NCBI RefSeq assembly: GCF_900110645.1
Contig: NZ_FOFB01000012.1
Coordinates: 1-64,000 of the forward strand
Source: Neolewinella agarilytica
Lineage (GTDB): Bacteria; Bacteroidota; Bacteroidia; Chitinophagales; Saprospiraceae
Direction: 5' to 3'
Length of the DNA: 64,000 nucleotides
Part shown: positions 27,010 through 35,585 of the stretch, piece by piece
How positions within the stretch are numbered: the stretch's first letter is position 1
How the letters are laid out: each line of letters begins with the position of its first letter
Made by a program: the position numbers and the translations under genes
The notes under the pieces: model-generated
Told to the model about the DNA's origin: nothing
What the model saw: the letters and a program-made list of their open reading frames with translations, nothing else
Database searches by the model: none

Positions 27010-27573
27010 CTATTTTATTTCCGCTACTACCTTTCCGCACTTCAGCATTTTGTCGCCGTAGTAAGGATTACGGATGTCAGATACATCAGAAAACCAGTTA
27101 CCACCCGCGCCGTCAAAGGCCATCGGGCAGTACTGCTTGTAGATCACACCATCGGTAATGCCATCGGTAAAGAGTGGCTCCAGGCCTGTTGTCAGTTCGG
27201 CAAAGCGGGCTCGTACACCTTCCAAATCGTCAGCTTCCGCCACTTCGCGGGCGAGGTCACGCAGGGCCGGTTTATCGTCACCAATCGCTTCGGCCAGGTT
27301 GCCGGCGGCGGATTTTGCATCGTCCGCATCACTGTTTACCAGGGCCATTTGTAACTTTAGATAATACTGATAAACGGTTGCCGTAATTCCATCGGCAAAA
27401 CTGGCGTCAAAGGCATCTGGTGTAGCAGCCTTCTCGGCCTTCACCTCTTCCGGGGTGTTGAGTTCAACGTCCGTGTGATTCGCCATCTCAGTAGCATGAT
27501 CCGTCTTGGTCCCGCTATTACAAGCCTGTAAAAAGGCTAAAGCAAGGAATAATACAATGATTTGTAGTTTCAT
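27010..27573 (-). CDS. DUF3347 lipoprotein
   Basis: The 187-residue protein has a lipobox (LAFLQAC, Cys18) and a helical DUF3347 domain: YQYYLKLQMALVNSDADDAKSAA, LRDLAREVAE, and the conserved end YKQYCPMAFDGAGGNWFSD with NPYYGDKMLKCG. The last Cys/Met/His-type residues are shared with the C-terminus of the CusB protein of this window and probably bind copper. It is one of two such single-domain lipoproteins in the array. Confidence 0.88.
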   Translation of the reverse strand: MKLQIIVLFLALAFLQACNSGTKTDHATEMANHTDVELNTPEEVKAEKAATPDAFDASFADGITATVYQYYLKLQMALVNSDADDAKSAAGNLAEAIGDDKPALRDLAREVAEADDLEGVRARFAELTTGLEPLFTDGITDGVIYKQYCPMAFDGAGGNWFSDVSDIRNPYYGDKMLKCGKVVAEIK

Positions 27574-27657
27574 CTTTCTTCGTGTTTTATATAAAAGGCG
27601 ACGATAAGCAACCGTGTTCTTGTCAAATTTTGCATAGATGGTTCTAATTATGACCTT

Positions 27658-28224
27658 TCAAAGTTTATCAATCGGTTGAGGCTTATAATTACCCTTAGCT
27701 CGAAAATCACTGGGCGTTTCTCCCGTCAATTTCCGAAAGGAGGCAGAGAAGTGTCCAGGCGATTTATACTTGAGTCGTTGCGCCACGGACTTAATGTTTG
27801 TGTTCGTCTGAAACAACAATCGCTTCGCCCGCTCTATCCGATGAAGTTGGTAAAACTCTTCAATCGTTCGCTGCTCCGAACTCGAAAAATGACGACTTAC
27901 GTAACTATAACTCATCTCTACCTCGCGGACAATTATTTCAGAAAGAGGTATATCCATAGTAGCCAGATCATCGTACACGTATTCAATGATTATCCCCTTT
28001 ACTTGAGTGATGAGGTTATGGCCGTCTTGCCTCAGACGTAAACCTACTTTCCTTAGACCATCGGACAGGCCTTGCAAAGAAATATTAGCTGTCGGCGGAA
28101 TTGCTCGGACATACCCTAGTTCAATCTCAAGTATTTTCCAACCAGCTTCCTTTAGCAGTTGCTCCACCACTAGGATACAGCGATAACAAACCATGTCATC
28201 GATGTACAATGTTTGTTCTTGCAT
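27658..28224 (-). CDS. HMA-like AraC-family regulator
   Basis: The 188-residue protein joins an N-terminal ferredoxin-like segment with MVCYRC (residues 11-16, the metal site of HMA domains) to a C-terminal AraC helix-turn-helix domain (SYVSRHFSSSEQRTIEEFY, then IKSVAQRLKYKSPGHFSASFRKLTG and PSDFR). The metal-binding Cys pair is in the first 20 residues, so it may sense Cu(I) or a similar ion directly and switch the flanking genes. A second protein of this kind is at 29898-30476; the two share only the architecture closely. Confidence 0.85.
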   Translation of the reverse strand: MQEQTLYIDDMVCYRCILVVEQLLKEAGWKILEIELGYVRAIPPTANISLQGLSDGLRKVGLRLRQDGHNLITQVKGIIIEYVYDDLATMDIPLSEIIVREVEMSYSYVSRHFSSSEQRTIEEFYQLHRIERAKRLLFQTNTNIKSVAQRLKYKSPGHFSASFRKLTGETPSDFRAKGNYKPQPIDKL

Positions 28225-28255
28225 CTCCGTAATGATTTCCTGATAAATAATGGGT

Positions 28256-28297
28256 GTAAAAGCCCCACCAGCTGACGGAAAGCTAGCCGGAGGGGCT
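28256..28297 (-). terminator. Intrinsic terminator after second DUF3347 gene
   Basis: On the minus strand AGCCCCTCCGGCTAGC pairs with GCTGGTGGGGCT and TTTTAC follows. It lies between the DUF3347 gene and the HMA-AraC gene, so these are separate units. Confidence 0.7.
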
Positions 28298-28313
28298 ACT
28301 AATTACACTCAGG

Positions 28314-28901
28314 TTATTCTATCGTTTCCATCACCCGGCCACACTTCAGCATCCGGTCGCCAAAGTAGGGGTTACGAATCGCCTCAATGTCGCTCAACCA
28401 GTCACCTCCGGCATTACTGAAAGCCATCGGACAGTGCTGTAAATAGAGTTCCGTATCGTTTCCACCAAAGCGCTTAATAGCGCCTGCCAGTGGTGATGAC
28501 ATAGCGGAGAAGGCCTGCCGTACGTCTTCCAGGCTCTTGGCCGCAACTGCCGTTTCGGTTACAGATTTCAACTGTTTTAAATACCCCATCCATTCCATAT
28601 GAGCATCACCCGTCACCAGCTTCATGTCTACAGAAGAGAGCGCAAGTTGCATCGACGCGGCTGCGGTTTTGGAGGCACCCGCATCTGACCGAACCAACGC
28701 GTCTTTCATGCGGAGGTACTCCCGCGTAACGTTACTCAACTGTGCCTGAAAGACACTATTGGTTGCTGCACCAGCGGCTTCGCCATGATGGTGCGCCGAC
28801 TCAGCTTCGTGGCCAGCTTTAGAATGGGCGGATTGACTATTGCAAGCTGTTGCGAAAAAGCCCAGGAAAACAAGGAGGAAAAATGATTTGAAGATATTCA
28901 T
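28314..28901 (-). CDS. DUF3347 lipoprotein, second copy
   Basis: The 195-residue protein has a lipobox (FFATAC, Cys20), a His-rich linker (AESAHHHGEAAG) and a DUF3347 domain: EYLRMKDALVRSDAGASKTAA, DAHMEWMGYLKQL, and the conserved end YLQHCPMAFSNAGGDWLSD with NPYFGDRMLKCG. It is closer by eye to the CusB C-terminal domain (DAHVYWMQQMEAI) than is the other copy. It should bind copper in the periplasm and perhaps hand it to CusB. Confidence 0.88.
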   Translation of the reverse strand: MNIFKSFFLLVFLGFFATACNSQSAHSKAGHEAESAHHHGEAAGAATNSVFQAQLSNVTREYLRMKDALVRSDAGASKTAAASMQLALSSVDMKLVTGDAHMEWMGYLKQLKSVTETAVAAKSLEDVRQAFSAMSSPLAGAIKRFGGNDTELYLQHCPMAFSNAGGDWLSDIEAIRNPYFGDRMLKCGRVMETIE

Positions 28902-29119
28902 GCTTCGATGAATTGAGAGAGGGCTACCTTAATTAGGTACTTCTCGGATTTGATAAGATGTATTAAAAGGAACCAAAAGACTCGGCTATACGAGGTGGTT
29001 CTGCGTTCGCAAGGTGAACGGGAAAGTTTAAGGTCAAACCAGTTGGTGCGTCCTTTACGGTCGCTCATTTGGCCTTTCCCAGATACAATCCACCTTATGG
29101 ATTGCACCATACATCAACA

Positions 29120-29539
29120 TCAAATCAAATACACCTGCCACTGCCTCATCACGTCAACTAAGAGCGGAGGCGGTCGGTAACTTTCAAGCTTACTCAACTT
29201 ACGCGGACGCGTAGTGGTAGCTAACTCCGGAAATAGACAAAGTGGTAGATCTGGAGAAGCAATTGACGATAATGGCAAGTCTCCGGAGGTCTCTACCTCT
29301 CTATCTTCATCCAGTTGGACATAATCAAATTCGTCACCACAACAATTCTTTCGTTTTACCTCGCTCCCCTCTTTGGGATGGGATGGGCAAGATGCCACCT
29401 TTTCAACATGGCAACTTTTAGCCGTGCCAAAAATGGCAACCGACTTCAACTCTCCCCCACAAAAATGGCGGCTCACTGGCACGCCGACGGAGCCGATGAG
29501 CACATTGAAAGCCAACAATAGGGAGAGCATTTTATTCAC
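29120..29539 (-). CDS. HYC_CC_PP family protein
   Basis: The 139-residue protein has a signal peptide, then the family marks: RHFCGGELKS (HxC), KNCCGDE (CC) and YRPPPLL (PP). The start is GTG at 29539, which gives a basic n-region; an ATG 9 bp further in is the alternative. The family is found only in Bacteroidota near copper genes. The middle Cys/His residues (SCHVEK, SCPSHP) suggest metal binding in the periplasm. A second member is at 39465-39890. Confidence 0.82.
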   Translation of the reverse strand: MNKMLSLLLAFNVLIGSVGVPVSRHFCGGELKSVAIFGTAKSCHVEKVASCPSHPKEGSEVKRKNCCGDEFDYVQLDEDREVETSGDLPLSSIASPDLPLCLFPELATTTRPRKLSKLESYRPPPLLVDVMRQWQVYLI

Positions 29540-29603
29540 TTAAACGCTTATTTAATCATTTAGAAAAAGAAGAGTCACCCACTTCCGGATCACTCTTCCG
29601 AAG

Positions 29604-29816
29604 CTAAGCAAATGGCTCAGCCACGTAGCCAGCATCAGCAACAACCGCCCGGACTTCATCCGCCGTAAGTGCTTCCGTCTCCACGGTCAGCGTCCGATCA
29701 GGGCTTTTTAAATCAACCTCCCAGTGCTTAATGGCTTCCTTCCCATCAAGCACTGGTGTAACGCCGCGTAAGCAGCCGCCACAGTTGATGTTGGTCTTGA
29801 ATTTCAGCTTAGTCAT
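29604..29816 (-). CDS. HMA-domain copper chaperone
   Basis: The start at ATG 29816 gives 70 residues and no signal peptide. It is one HMA domain with TNINCGGCLRGV (Cys pair at 10 and 13), a strand SPDRTLTVETE and an end AGYVAEPF. It should carry Cu(I) in the cytoplasm to CopA or to the HMA-AraC regulators on either side. Confidence 0.82.
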   Translation of the reverse strand: MTKLKFKTNINCGGCLRGVTPVLDGKEAIKHWEVDLKSPDRTLTVETEALTADEVRAVVADAGYVAEPFA

Positions 29817-29897
29817 AAGGCACAATTTTTATTTTGTATCGCAAAGTTCGGGGCAAAGCTTCCTCCATGTGTTACAGTATTCTGACCAATCTTTACA

Positions 29898-30476
29898 TCA
29901 TTCCGCTTCTCCCAGCGCATCCAATGAGCGTCGGTCTGGGTCTTTCATCTTGCGAAACTGTGTCGGCGTCATCCCTGTCTCCTGCTTAAACTGACCGGAT
30001 AGATGAGCCGTACTGCTATAGTCCAGGTCAAAGGCAATCTCACTTAAATTTTCCTCCCCATAGGTCAGCAACTCCTTCACCCGTTCGATCTTCTGCCGGA
30101 TAAGAAATCGCTCGATGGTCTGTCCTTCGTGGCTGGAAAAGAGTTTAGAAAGCGTCGCGTAGTTCTGCCGCAACTCGCGGGATAAGTAGTCAGATAGATT
30201 TTCCGCTGCCCGCTTATTGTTCCGGTCATGAACAAGACCGATGATCAATGTCTTGATCCGCTCCACCTGCTGATCTTCAGCGTCCAGTAGCAATTCAAAC
30301 CCGTTCTCTTTCAGCACTTCCGCAATGCGTCGGATGCCCTCCTCGCCCGGATGAGTGGCGTAAGTCACCATCCCCATCCTAACCGCTTCCGGTGGGTAGC
30401 CCGCAGCGGTCAACTCCTCCCGAACAACACGGATGCACCGCGGACAAACAATGTTCTTGATCTTCAGTGTTGGCAT
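29898..30476 (-). CDS. HMA-like AraC-family regulator, second
   Basis: The 192-residue protein has an N-terminal IKNIVCPRCIRVV (Cys pair at 11 and 14) and a C-terminal AraC domain (NYATLSKLFSSHEGQTIERF, LSEIAFDLDYSSTAHLSGQFK, GMTPTQFRK). It has the same architecture as the protein at 27658-28224. It stands between the DUF6503 gene and the HMA chaperone gene, all on the minus strand, and may be the activator of the copper array. Confidence 0.85.
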   Translation of the reverse strand: MPTLKIKNIVCPRCIRVVREELTAAGYPPEAVRMGMVTYATHPGEEGIRRIAEVLKENGFELLLDAEDQQVERIKTLIIGLVHDRNNKRAAENLSDYLSRELRQNYATLSKLFSSHEGQTIERFLIRQKIERVKELLTYGEENLSEIAFDLDYSSTAHLSGQFKQETGMTPTQFRKMKDPDRRSLDALGEAE

Positions 30477-30487
30477 GGTCTCTTCGT

Positions 30488-31369
30488 TTATTGGTTAATG
30501 GCTGCATCACCACGTTGCCGGTCCCCGCGAACCTCCAACCTCCGCACCTCCTCCAGATTGATCTCCGAAAGCAGGTTCAGTTCACCAGCCTCAAAGCCAG
30601 CTGGTAGTTCTTTGATAGAGCGAGCCTTGTTTCCCGGTGTATTCCAATTGTGGTAATCGCGGACGATGACACCATCAACTTTCCGTTCGTTATAGGCTTC
30701 CCGCAAACGAGGAGCTTTACCACCAGGGTGAGAGTAAGCCAGGTATTTAAGCTGCCGGGTGTCTGTCGTAAACCAGTACATATACTCGTCGTCAGCATCC
30801 TCACCACCGTTGTCAGTAGTGAAAGCAATATCAATCTGGTCTAGTACTTCCCCTTTGATCGTATCCCGACCCAGGTAAGTCGGGATCACGGCAGGGTCGT
30901 TAAGTACCCACGGCAGAAAAGCAAAGTAAATGACCGAATTGACAGAGTTACTGTACGCTCTACGCTTCTTCTCTGTAATGTCCGCAACCTTCCCGTTGAT
31001 GTAACGTACCAACCCATCGTTGTCCAGCACATCACGGGTGACTTCGTTGGTCGTGGAATCCGTCCACCAACGCTCGTACGTGTAGGTTCCATCGGTCTGC
31101 TGGTAGCGGTACTCCTTGTCCCGGAAACGAAAGGCAAAGGCAGCTTCATCCATTTCTTCCAGACCCGCAACTACAATAGCTTCCTCAATGATCGCCCGGG
31201 CTTGGCGGTTGGCTTCCGTTTCCGGGGCACGCACCGTCGCTTCCGCAGGTTTAGACACTGTTTCCTCCACGGCAGCCTCGGAGGAGGGCTCAGCACACGC
31301 AACGGTAATCACCAGTAAAGCAACCAGGGCCAGGTACCGGCAGACAATAAGATTCAATTTCGTCATCAT
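30488..31369 (-). CDS. DUF6503-like lipoprotein
   Basis: The ATG at 31369 gives 293 residues with a lipobox (VITVAC, near Cys20); an open frame before it has no fitting start. The body is mainly beta: FAFRFRDKEYRYQQTDGTYTYERWW, TDSTTNEVTRDVL, NSVNSVIYFAFLPWVLNDPAVIPTY and YMYWFTTDTRQLKYLAYSH. This resembles the DUF6503 family of Bacteroidota, periplasmic proteins of unknown action, perhaps lipid-binding like LolA. Its link to copper is only by position. Confidence 0.6.
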   Translation of the reverse strand: MMTKLNLIVCRYLALVALLVITVACAEPSSEAAVEETVSKPAEATVRAPETEANRQARAIIEEAIVVAGLEEMDEAAFAFRFRDKEYRYQQTDGTYTYERWWTDSTTNEVTRDVLDNDGLVRYINGKVADITEKKRRAYSNSVNSVIYFAFLPWVLNDPAVIPTYLGRDTIKGEVLDQIDIAFTTDNGGEDADDEYMYWFTTDTRQLKYLAYSHPGGKAPRLREAYNERKVDGVIVRDYHNWNTPGNKARSIKELPAGFEAGELNLLSEINLEEVRRLEVRGDRQRGDAAINQ

Positions 31370-31457
31370 AGTTGATTGGTTTTTAGTGCCTCCCTCCTTA
31401 CCGCTAACCAACCACTTACAGCAGCCGGTTAGCGGCAGGACGGAAGGATTATCGGAA

Positions 31458-31844
31458 CTACTTTGTGCCCTCTTTTTTAGCACAGCTGGCACCGGCCTTG
31501 GGAGCGCAGCAGCCACCGGTCTTAGCGTCTTTTGGTTGACAGCAGGCCATCAGTTTAGCTTGGGCGTCAGGATTTGGCGCCACATCGTCGGCTTGGTAAC
31601 CAGCATCGGAGATAGCCTGACGAAGTGTGTTTTCGTCGACTTTCTTGCCTTTGTAGGTGACGGTGACCTGCTTGGTCTCCAGATCAAGAACGGCCTCTTT
31701 TACCCCGTCCAGGGCATTAAGCTGTTTCTCGATGGAGGCCTTGCACATCCCGCACTGGGCGTTGGTTTGGATGACGAGTGTTTTCGACGGCGCGGCCATG
31801 GCCACGAAGGAAAACACGAGGAGAAGTATAGGAAGAATACGCAT
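31458..31844 (-). CDS. Exported HMA-domain protein with Cys-rich tail
   Basis: The ATG at 31844 gives 128 residues with a signal peptide (end near AMAAP), one HMA domain (TNAQCGMCKASI) and a tail with several Cys pairs (ACCQPKDAKTGGCCAPKAG). So unlike the chaperone at 29604 it acts in the periplasm. It may take up Cu(I)/Hg(II) and pass it to CusB or to the outer-membrane factor. The tail could act as metal buffer. Confidence 0.82.
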   Translation of the reverse strand: MRILPILLLVFSFVAMAAPSKTLVIQTNAQCGMCKASIEKQLNALDGVKEAVLDLETKQVTVTYKGKKVDENTLRQAISDAGYQADDVAPNPDAQAKLMACCQPKDAKTGGCCAPKAGASCAKKEGTK

Positions 31845-31892
31845 GGTTAAAATGTTTTGTGAAAAGTGAAAGGAAGTCCGGCTCAAGTTTTG

Positions 31893-31909
31893 GGCGCGGA
31901 CGCAGGTGC
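31893..31909 (-). repeat. Dispersed 17-bp repeat
   Basis: The minus-strand copy matches the T form of the consensus exactly and lies between the HMBD lipoprotein gene and the exported HMA gene, untranslated. Confidence 0.9.
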
Positions 31910-31958
31910 GGGGTTAGGTCAAACTCACCAACTTGCCGCTGCCCTTAAATGCTATCGT

Positions 31959-32228
31959 TTAGTGCTTATGTCCGTTGTCCGTATGCTCCGCTTGAGCAAC
32001 GTAGTCCATCCCGCAAACCGGGCACTCTCCGGGCTTGTCACTACCACTTCCGTCGCAGTGCATCGGGCACACGTACGCCGAAGTGAACTCCTTTCCCTCT
32101 CCGTGCGGAGCCACGGTCGTGGTTTCAGTAGCAGTGTCGGTAGTCGTAGCAGAGTCACCACAAGCCGTGAAGGCGAAGGTGAAAGAAAGGACCAGCACCA
32201 AGGCGGTCATTGATTTGAAAAAACGCAT
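31959..32228 (-). CDS. Heavy-metal-binding-domain lipoprotein
   Basis: The ATG at 32228 gives 89 residues with a lipobox (FAFTAC, Cys23). The rest is one heavy-metal-binding domain: YVCPMHCDGSGSDKPGECPVCGMDYV, shown here in parts as YVCPMHC and CPVCGMDYV, with a His-ending tail. The same module forms the N-terminus of the CusB protein encoded just upstream. It probably binds Cu(I) or Ag(I) in the periplasm. Confidence 0.82.
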   Translation of the reverse strand: MRFFKSMTALVLVLSFTFAFTACGDSATTTDTATETTTVAPHGEGKEFTSAYVCPMHCDGSGSDKPGECPVCGMDYVAQAEHTDNGHKH

Positions 32229-32314
32229 GGTGGAATAGATTTTGGAGCAGTACTCCGGGTTAATTATTGGTTGTGGTCGCACGGAAGGTCCAACTCACAG
32301 AAATATCTCCGTTG

Positions 32315-34171
32315 TTATAGTTCGGCGGTCACGCTCCCACACTTCATCATCAAGTCTCCGAAGTAAGGATTGCGGATTTGTTCTTCATTGCTCAGCCAGT
32401 TGGCGCCGGCATTGTCAAAAGCCATCGGGCAGTATTGCACGTAGTAAATACCGTCTACCCCAAAAGCCGTTAAAGCATTGATCAGCGCTTGGGATAAAAA
32501 GCCAAACTGCCCACGTTGAGCCTCCACATCGTCTTTCTTCAACAGGGCATTTGCGTGGGCTTCGATCGCCTCCATTTGCTGCATCCAGTACACGTGGGCA
32601 TCGCCTTTTACCTGCGTCATATCCACCCCGGTTAAAGCCTCCTTTAGCGAAGCTATCAACGCCTCATCAGCTGACTCCGTAGCGACCATCCGGTCCTTCA
32701 GCGGTAAATAGGCTTCCACGACTTTTCCCAATTGTGCCCGAAAAGCTTCCGGCGTATCCTCCCGGTAATCAGGCACCTCCTCCCCTACCGGTGCTTCCGA
32801 TTCCTGGCCCTGGATGAGCACATCCCGGTTCATCATACTGGCCTTGTTATTAAGCTGTGCGGAGGCGTCGATCTGGAAGGCTCCGTTGACGACCACCCGG
32901 TCGCCAGCTGCCAGGCCCGAAGTAATCCGGTAGCCATCCCCTACCCTTTCGCCAACCGTAATCTCCCTAAATTCATAAGTCGGCACCTCCATATCCGGCA
33001 GCTCCACATAAGCCACGGAGCGATCTCCGGTCCAAAGCACCGCGCTACGAGGAACCACTAGCTCGTCGGCCGAACCTTGGGAGGAACGACCTTGGTTCGT
33101 CGGCCGAGTGGTCCCGCTAGCCGTTACCGTCCCCTCAATAAACATCTCTGGCTTCAACCGCCCCCCACGGTTCCTAACCTCCGCCCGCACCGCAGCCGTC
33201 CTTGTTTGCGGATCAATAACCGGGTCAATGAAGGTGACCCGCGCATCGTAGCTTTCACCCGGCCGGGAGGCAACGGAGAAAGAGACCTTATCCCCCACCC
33301 TGACCTTTGCTAAATCCTGCTCATAAGCATCAAACAACGCCCAGAGGTTACTCAAATTTGTATAGGTGTACAGCGCCCCACCGGCTTTGACGTACTCCCC
33401 CACTTCAGCCTTTGTTTCCAGGATCGTCCCGCTGCGGTCCGCATAAATGGGGAAATTGCTGATGACTTCACCGGTTTTCTCCAACTCGGCAATTTGCGCT
33501 TCGGTGACCTCCAGGTTGAGGAGCTTGGTACGAGCCGCCGCCACCAGTTCTGGATTAACGTCAGCAAATTTTTTAGCCTGCAGCAACTCTTCCTGAGCAA
33601 CGACCAGATCAGGAGAATACACCGTTGCAATTCGTTGGCCGGCGCGGACTTGCTCTCCCGCAAAGGAGACGAACAGCCGCTCGACCCGTCCGCCGAATTC
33701 CGATACCTCAACGGCAGCGGTTCGTGCATCAGGGGCGAGACGTCCGGTAAGCTTCAACCCCGCTCTCTCAACCTCCCCTGCACCTGTTCCGATAGCTATC
33801 GGGACGCCCTCATTTTCTGCTTCAGTAGTTCCCCCATTGGGGGCCAGGGGGCCGACAATAACTGTCCGCACCCGTGCCATCGCCACCGCTGCTTCCGTCA
33901 TCGTCAGTATCGACGGATCGGTAGAATTACCCGCTTGCAACGGAATGAGATCCATTCCGCACAGCGGACAATCGCCCGGCTCACCTTGCTGGATCTGGGG
34001 GTGCATCGAGCACGTCCATATCTGTGCTTCTCCGCCACCTTCATCCATCGTTTCATGGTCATGGTCAGCGTGTTGGTCCATTACTTGGGCCTCGCCACCA
34101 AACAGAAAGTAGCCGGCTAGCAAACCGAGGACAAGTGCCCCCGCAACGTAAATTATCGTTCGAGTATTCAT
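32315..34171 (-). CDS. cusB: CusB adaptor with HMBD head and DUF3347 tail
   Basis: The 618-residue protein has an N-terminal membrane anchor (VAGALVLGLLAGYFLFGG), a heavy-metal-binding domain (WTCSMHPQ and CPLCGMDLIPL, residues 53-79), then the adaptor core with lipoyl halves (GRVERLFVSFAGEQVRAGQ and YADRSGTILETKAEVGEYV) and barrel. From about residue 475 it carries a DUF3347 domain ending YYVQYCPMAFDNAG and NPYFGDLMMKCG, which is also present as two free lipoproteins. So the chain combines metal capture, adaptor and a second metal site. It starts 2 bp after the tolC stop and works with the CusA pump. Confidence 0.9.
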   Translation of the reverse strand: MNTRTIIYVAGALVLGLLAGYFLFGGEAQVMDQHADHDHETMDEGGGEAQIWTCSMHPQIQQGEPGDCPLCGMDLIPLQAGNSTDPSILTMTEAAVAMARVRTVIVGPLAPNGGTTEAENEGVPIAIGTGAGEVERAGLKLTGRLAPDARTAAVEVSEFGGRVERLFVSFAGEQVRAGQRIATVYSPDLVVAQEELLQAKKFADVNPELVAAARTKLLNLEVTEAQIAELEKTGEVISNFPIYADRSGTILETKAEVGEYVKAGGALYTYTNLSNLWALFDAYEQDLAKVRVGDKVSFSVASRPGESYDARVTFIDPVIDPQTRTAAVRAEVRNRGGRLKPEMFIEGTVTASGTTRPTNQGRSSQGSADELVVPRSAVLWTGDRSVAYVELPDMEVPTYEFREITVGERVGDGYRITSGLAAGDRVVVNGAFQIDASAQLNNKASMMNRDVLIQGQESEAPVGEEVPDYREDTPEAFRAQLGKVVEAYLPLKDRMVATESADEALIASLKEALTGVDMTQVKGDAHVYWMQQMEAIEAHANALLKKDDVEAQRGQFGFLSQALINALTAFGVDGIYYVQYCPMAFDNAGANWLSNEEQIRNPYFGDLMMKCGSVTAEL

Positions 34172-34173
34172 GT

Positions 34174-35415
34174 CTAATAGTTTATGAGGTAGCGATCGAT
34201 GATCGCTCTTTGTAAAAGAATGGTGGTTTCGGCCATCACCGCTTTAGTGCGGTACCCGATCAGTTGGTTTTCCAGGCGCAGCAGTTCATCAAAGGCGCGT
34301 TTGCCATTGGCGAACTCGCTCCTGGCAATCGCTACGGTGGCATTAATCACCCGCGTCTGTTCCCTAAGGAAGTACCGTTCGTTGGCGGCGTTATCAATGG
34401 CGTTCAGCGCACGCCTCATCTCCGCCCGAAACTGGTTTTCGGTCGATTCCCGCCGGGCATCCAGCGCAAGGATGCGCACTTCTTCTTCCTGGCGTTTGGC
34501 AGTGAATTTCCCCTTACTCAACGGAAGGGTGACCATGGCGCGGGGTAGAATCACGTCGCGGCCATTACGCAGTGGGTTCATGTCCTCCCGGCGGCCGGTG
34601 GCGATGTAATCAAGGCCAATACCAAAGTCAGGCCGCTGGTCCAGCTTCGTCAATTCAATGGCTGCGCGATTGGCCTCCTGCTGCAGGCCATAAATACGGA
34701 GACCGGGGTGGTTACTCAGGTCGGGGTCGTCGTTTGCCAAATCGGGAGCGAAGTCCAGGGTTTCCTCAACGCGGTCCTCAATATTAAGTCGAGCCTCCGC
34801 TTGGGTATCCGCCGGGCGGTTCAGCAACTCATTGATCGTCACCATTTCCTGCTGGGCGAGGTAGCGGAGTTCCGCCAACTGGCGCTCCACCTGTTGCCGC
34901 TGCATCTGGATTTGATAGACATCTACCGAACTCCCCTTTCCACTTTCAACGCGGCTTAGCGCCAGGCGATTGAGGCTCGCGTATAAGTCAAGGCTTTCTT
35001 CCAAAACGGCTCGTCGAGCATCAATCCCAGCTAGGCTGAAGTACGCTTTTTCCAACTGATAGATCAACATCAACTGACGGGCAGCGACCTTTTCTAACAG
35101 TGGTCGGGCACGGGCATTCGCCGTAGCAGCCATTGCCGCAAGCTTCCCCGGCCAGGGCAGCATCTGCGTTGCACCTACCCTAAATTGCTGTGGCCCGGTC
35201 CGGGTTTCCACCGGCAGTACAAAGACGCCGGCACCGATTTCTAAATCTGGAAGTTGATCCAGCTGGCCACCAATCCGCATCGCAGCTTCATAGTCCAGTT
35301 GTAGGGCCCGTAGTTCCGGATTTACCCGGCGCAGTTCCGCCTTTAGACTATCCAGACTTTGGGCGCGGACGCAGGTGCAAAGAATGGTTAAGAAGAGCAA
35401 GGAAAGCGTTCTCAT
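34174..35415 (-). CDS. TolC-family outer-membrane factor (CusC-like)
   Basis: The ATG at 35415 gives 413 residues with a signal peptide LSLLFLTILCTCVRAQ; the frame is open upstream through repeats, but those residues do not fit. The body has the TolC double repeat: LRALQLDYEAAMRIGGQLDQLPD, QMLPWPGKLAA, long helices (YLAQQEMVTINELLNRP) and a second half with GLDYIATG and MVTLPLSKGKFTAKRQEEE. It completes the CusCBA export path. The start codon is the last three bases of a REP-like hairpin, and the signal peptide end is encoded by the 17-bp repeat. Confidence 0.88.
   Translation of the reverse strand: MRTLSLLFLTILCTCVRAQSLDSLKAELRRVNPELRALQLDYEAAMRIGGQLDQLPDLEIGAGVFVLPVETRTGPQQFRVGATQMLPWPGKLAAMAATANARARPLLEKVAARQLMLIYQLEKAYFSLAGIDARRAVLEESLDLYASLNRLALSRVESGKGSSVDVYQIQMQRQQVERQLAELRYLAQQEMVTINELLNRPADTQAEARLNIEDRVEETLDFAPDLANDDPDLSNHPGLRIYGLQQEANRAAIELTKLDQRPDFGIGLDYIATGRREDMNPLRNGRDVILPRAMVTLPLSKGKFTAKRQEEEVRILALDARRESTENQFRAEMRRALNAIDNAANERYFLREQTRVINATVAIARSEFANGKRAFDELLRLENQLIGYRTKAVMAETTILLQRAIIDRYLINY
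35362..35378 (-). repeat. Dispersed 17-bp repeat in tolC signal peptide
   Basis: The copy is exact (T form) and sense to the gene. It is read as CTCVRA, followed by Q, and so forms the signal-peptidase region of the outer-membrane factor. Confidence 0.9.
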
Positions 35416-35463
35416 CGGATGCATCCTTTTTGCTGACGTAGTCGCAAAAATGTTCATCCGATG
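35413..35463 (-). repeat. REP-like hairpin element, copy 1
   Basis: The 51 bp run from CATCGGATG to CATCCGATG, with an inner stem TTTTTGC/GCAAAAA and a small GAC-GTA-GTC-like tip. The terminal CAT is the tolC start codon on the minus strand. It faces copy 2 at 35507-35557. Confidence 0.85.
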
Positions 35464-35506
35464 TGTAACGCGTAGGCTCGGTGTCGTCGGTGTCGACCAA
35501 TTTACA

Positions 35507-35557
35507 CATCGGATGAACTTTGACCCGACTGCGTCAAGGCCAAAGATGCATCCGATG
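35507..35557 (+). repeat. REP-like hairpin element, copy 2
   Basis: This is a 51-bp inverted partner of copy 1. Its inner stem is CTTTGGCC/GGTCAAAG, so both sides differ from the other copies while pairing is kept. It starts 29 bp downstream of the cusA stop. Confidence 0.85.
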
Positions 35558-35585
35558 AGAAATTGGTTTTGTCTTGACTTTCTCA

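Noticed and set aside
28898-29119. Possible small gene between the DUF3347 and HYC_CC_PP genes
   Set aside because: The 70-residue frame overlaps the DUF3347 start, has no hydrophobic, metal-binding or other pattern, and codon use is unlike its neighbours.
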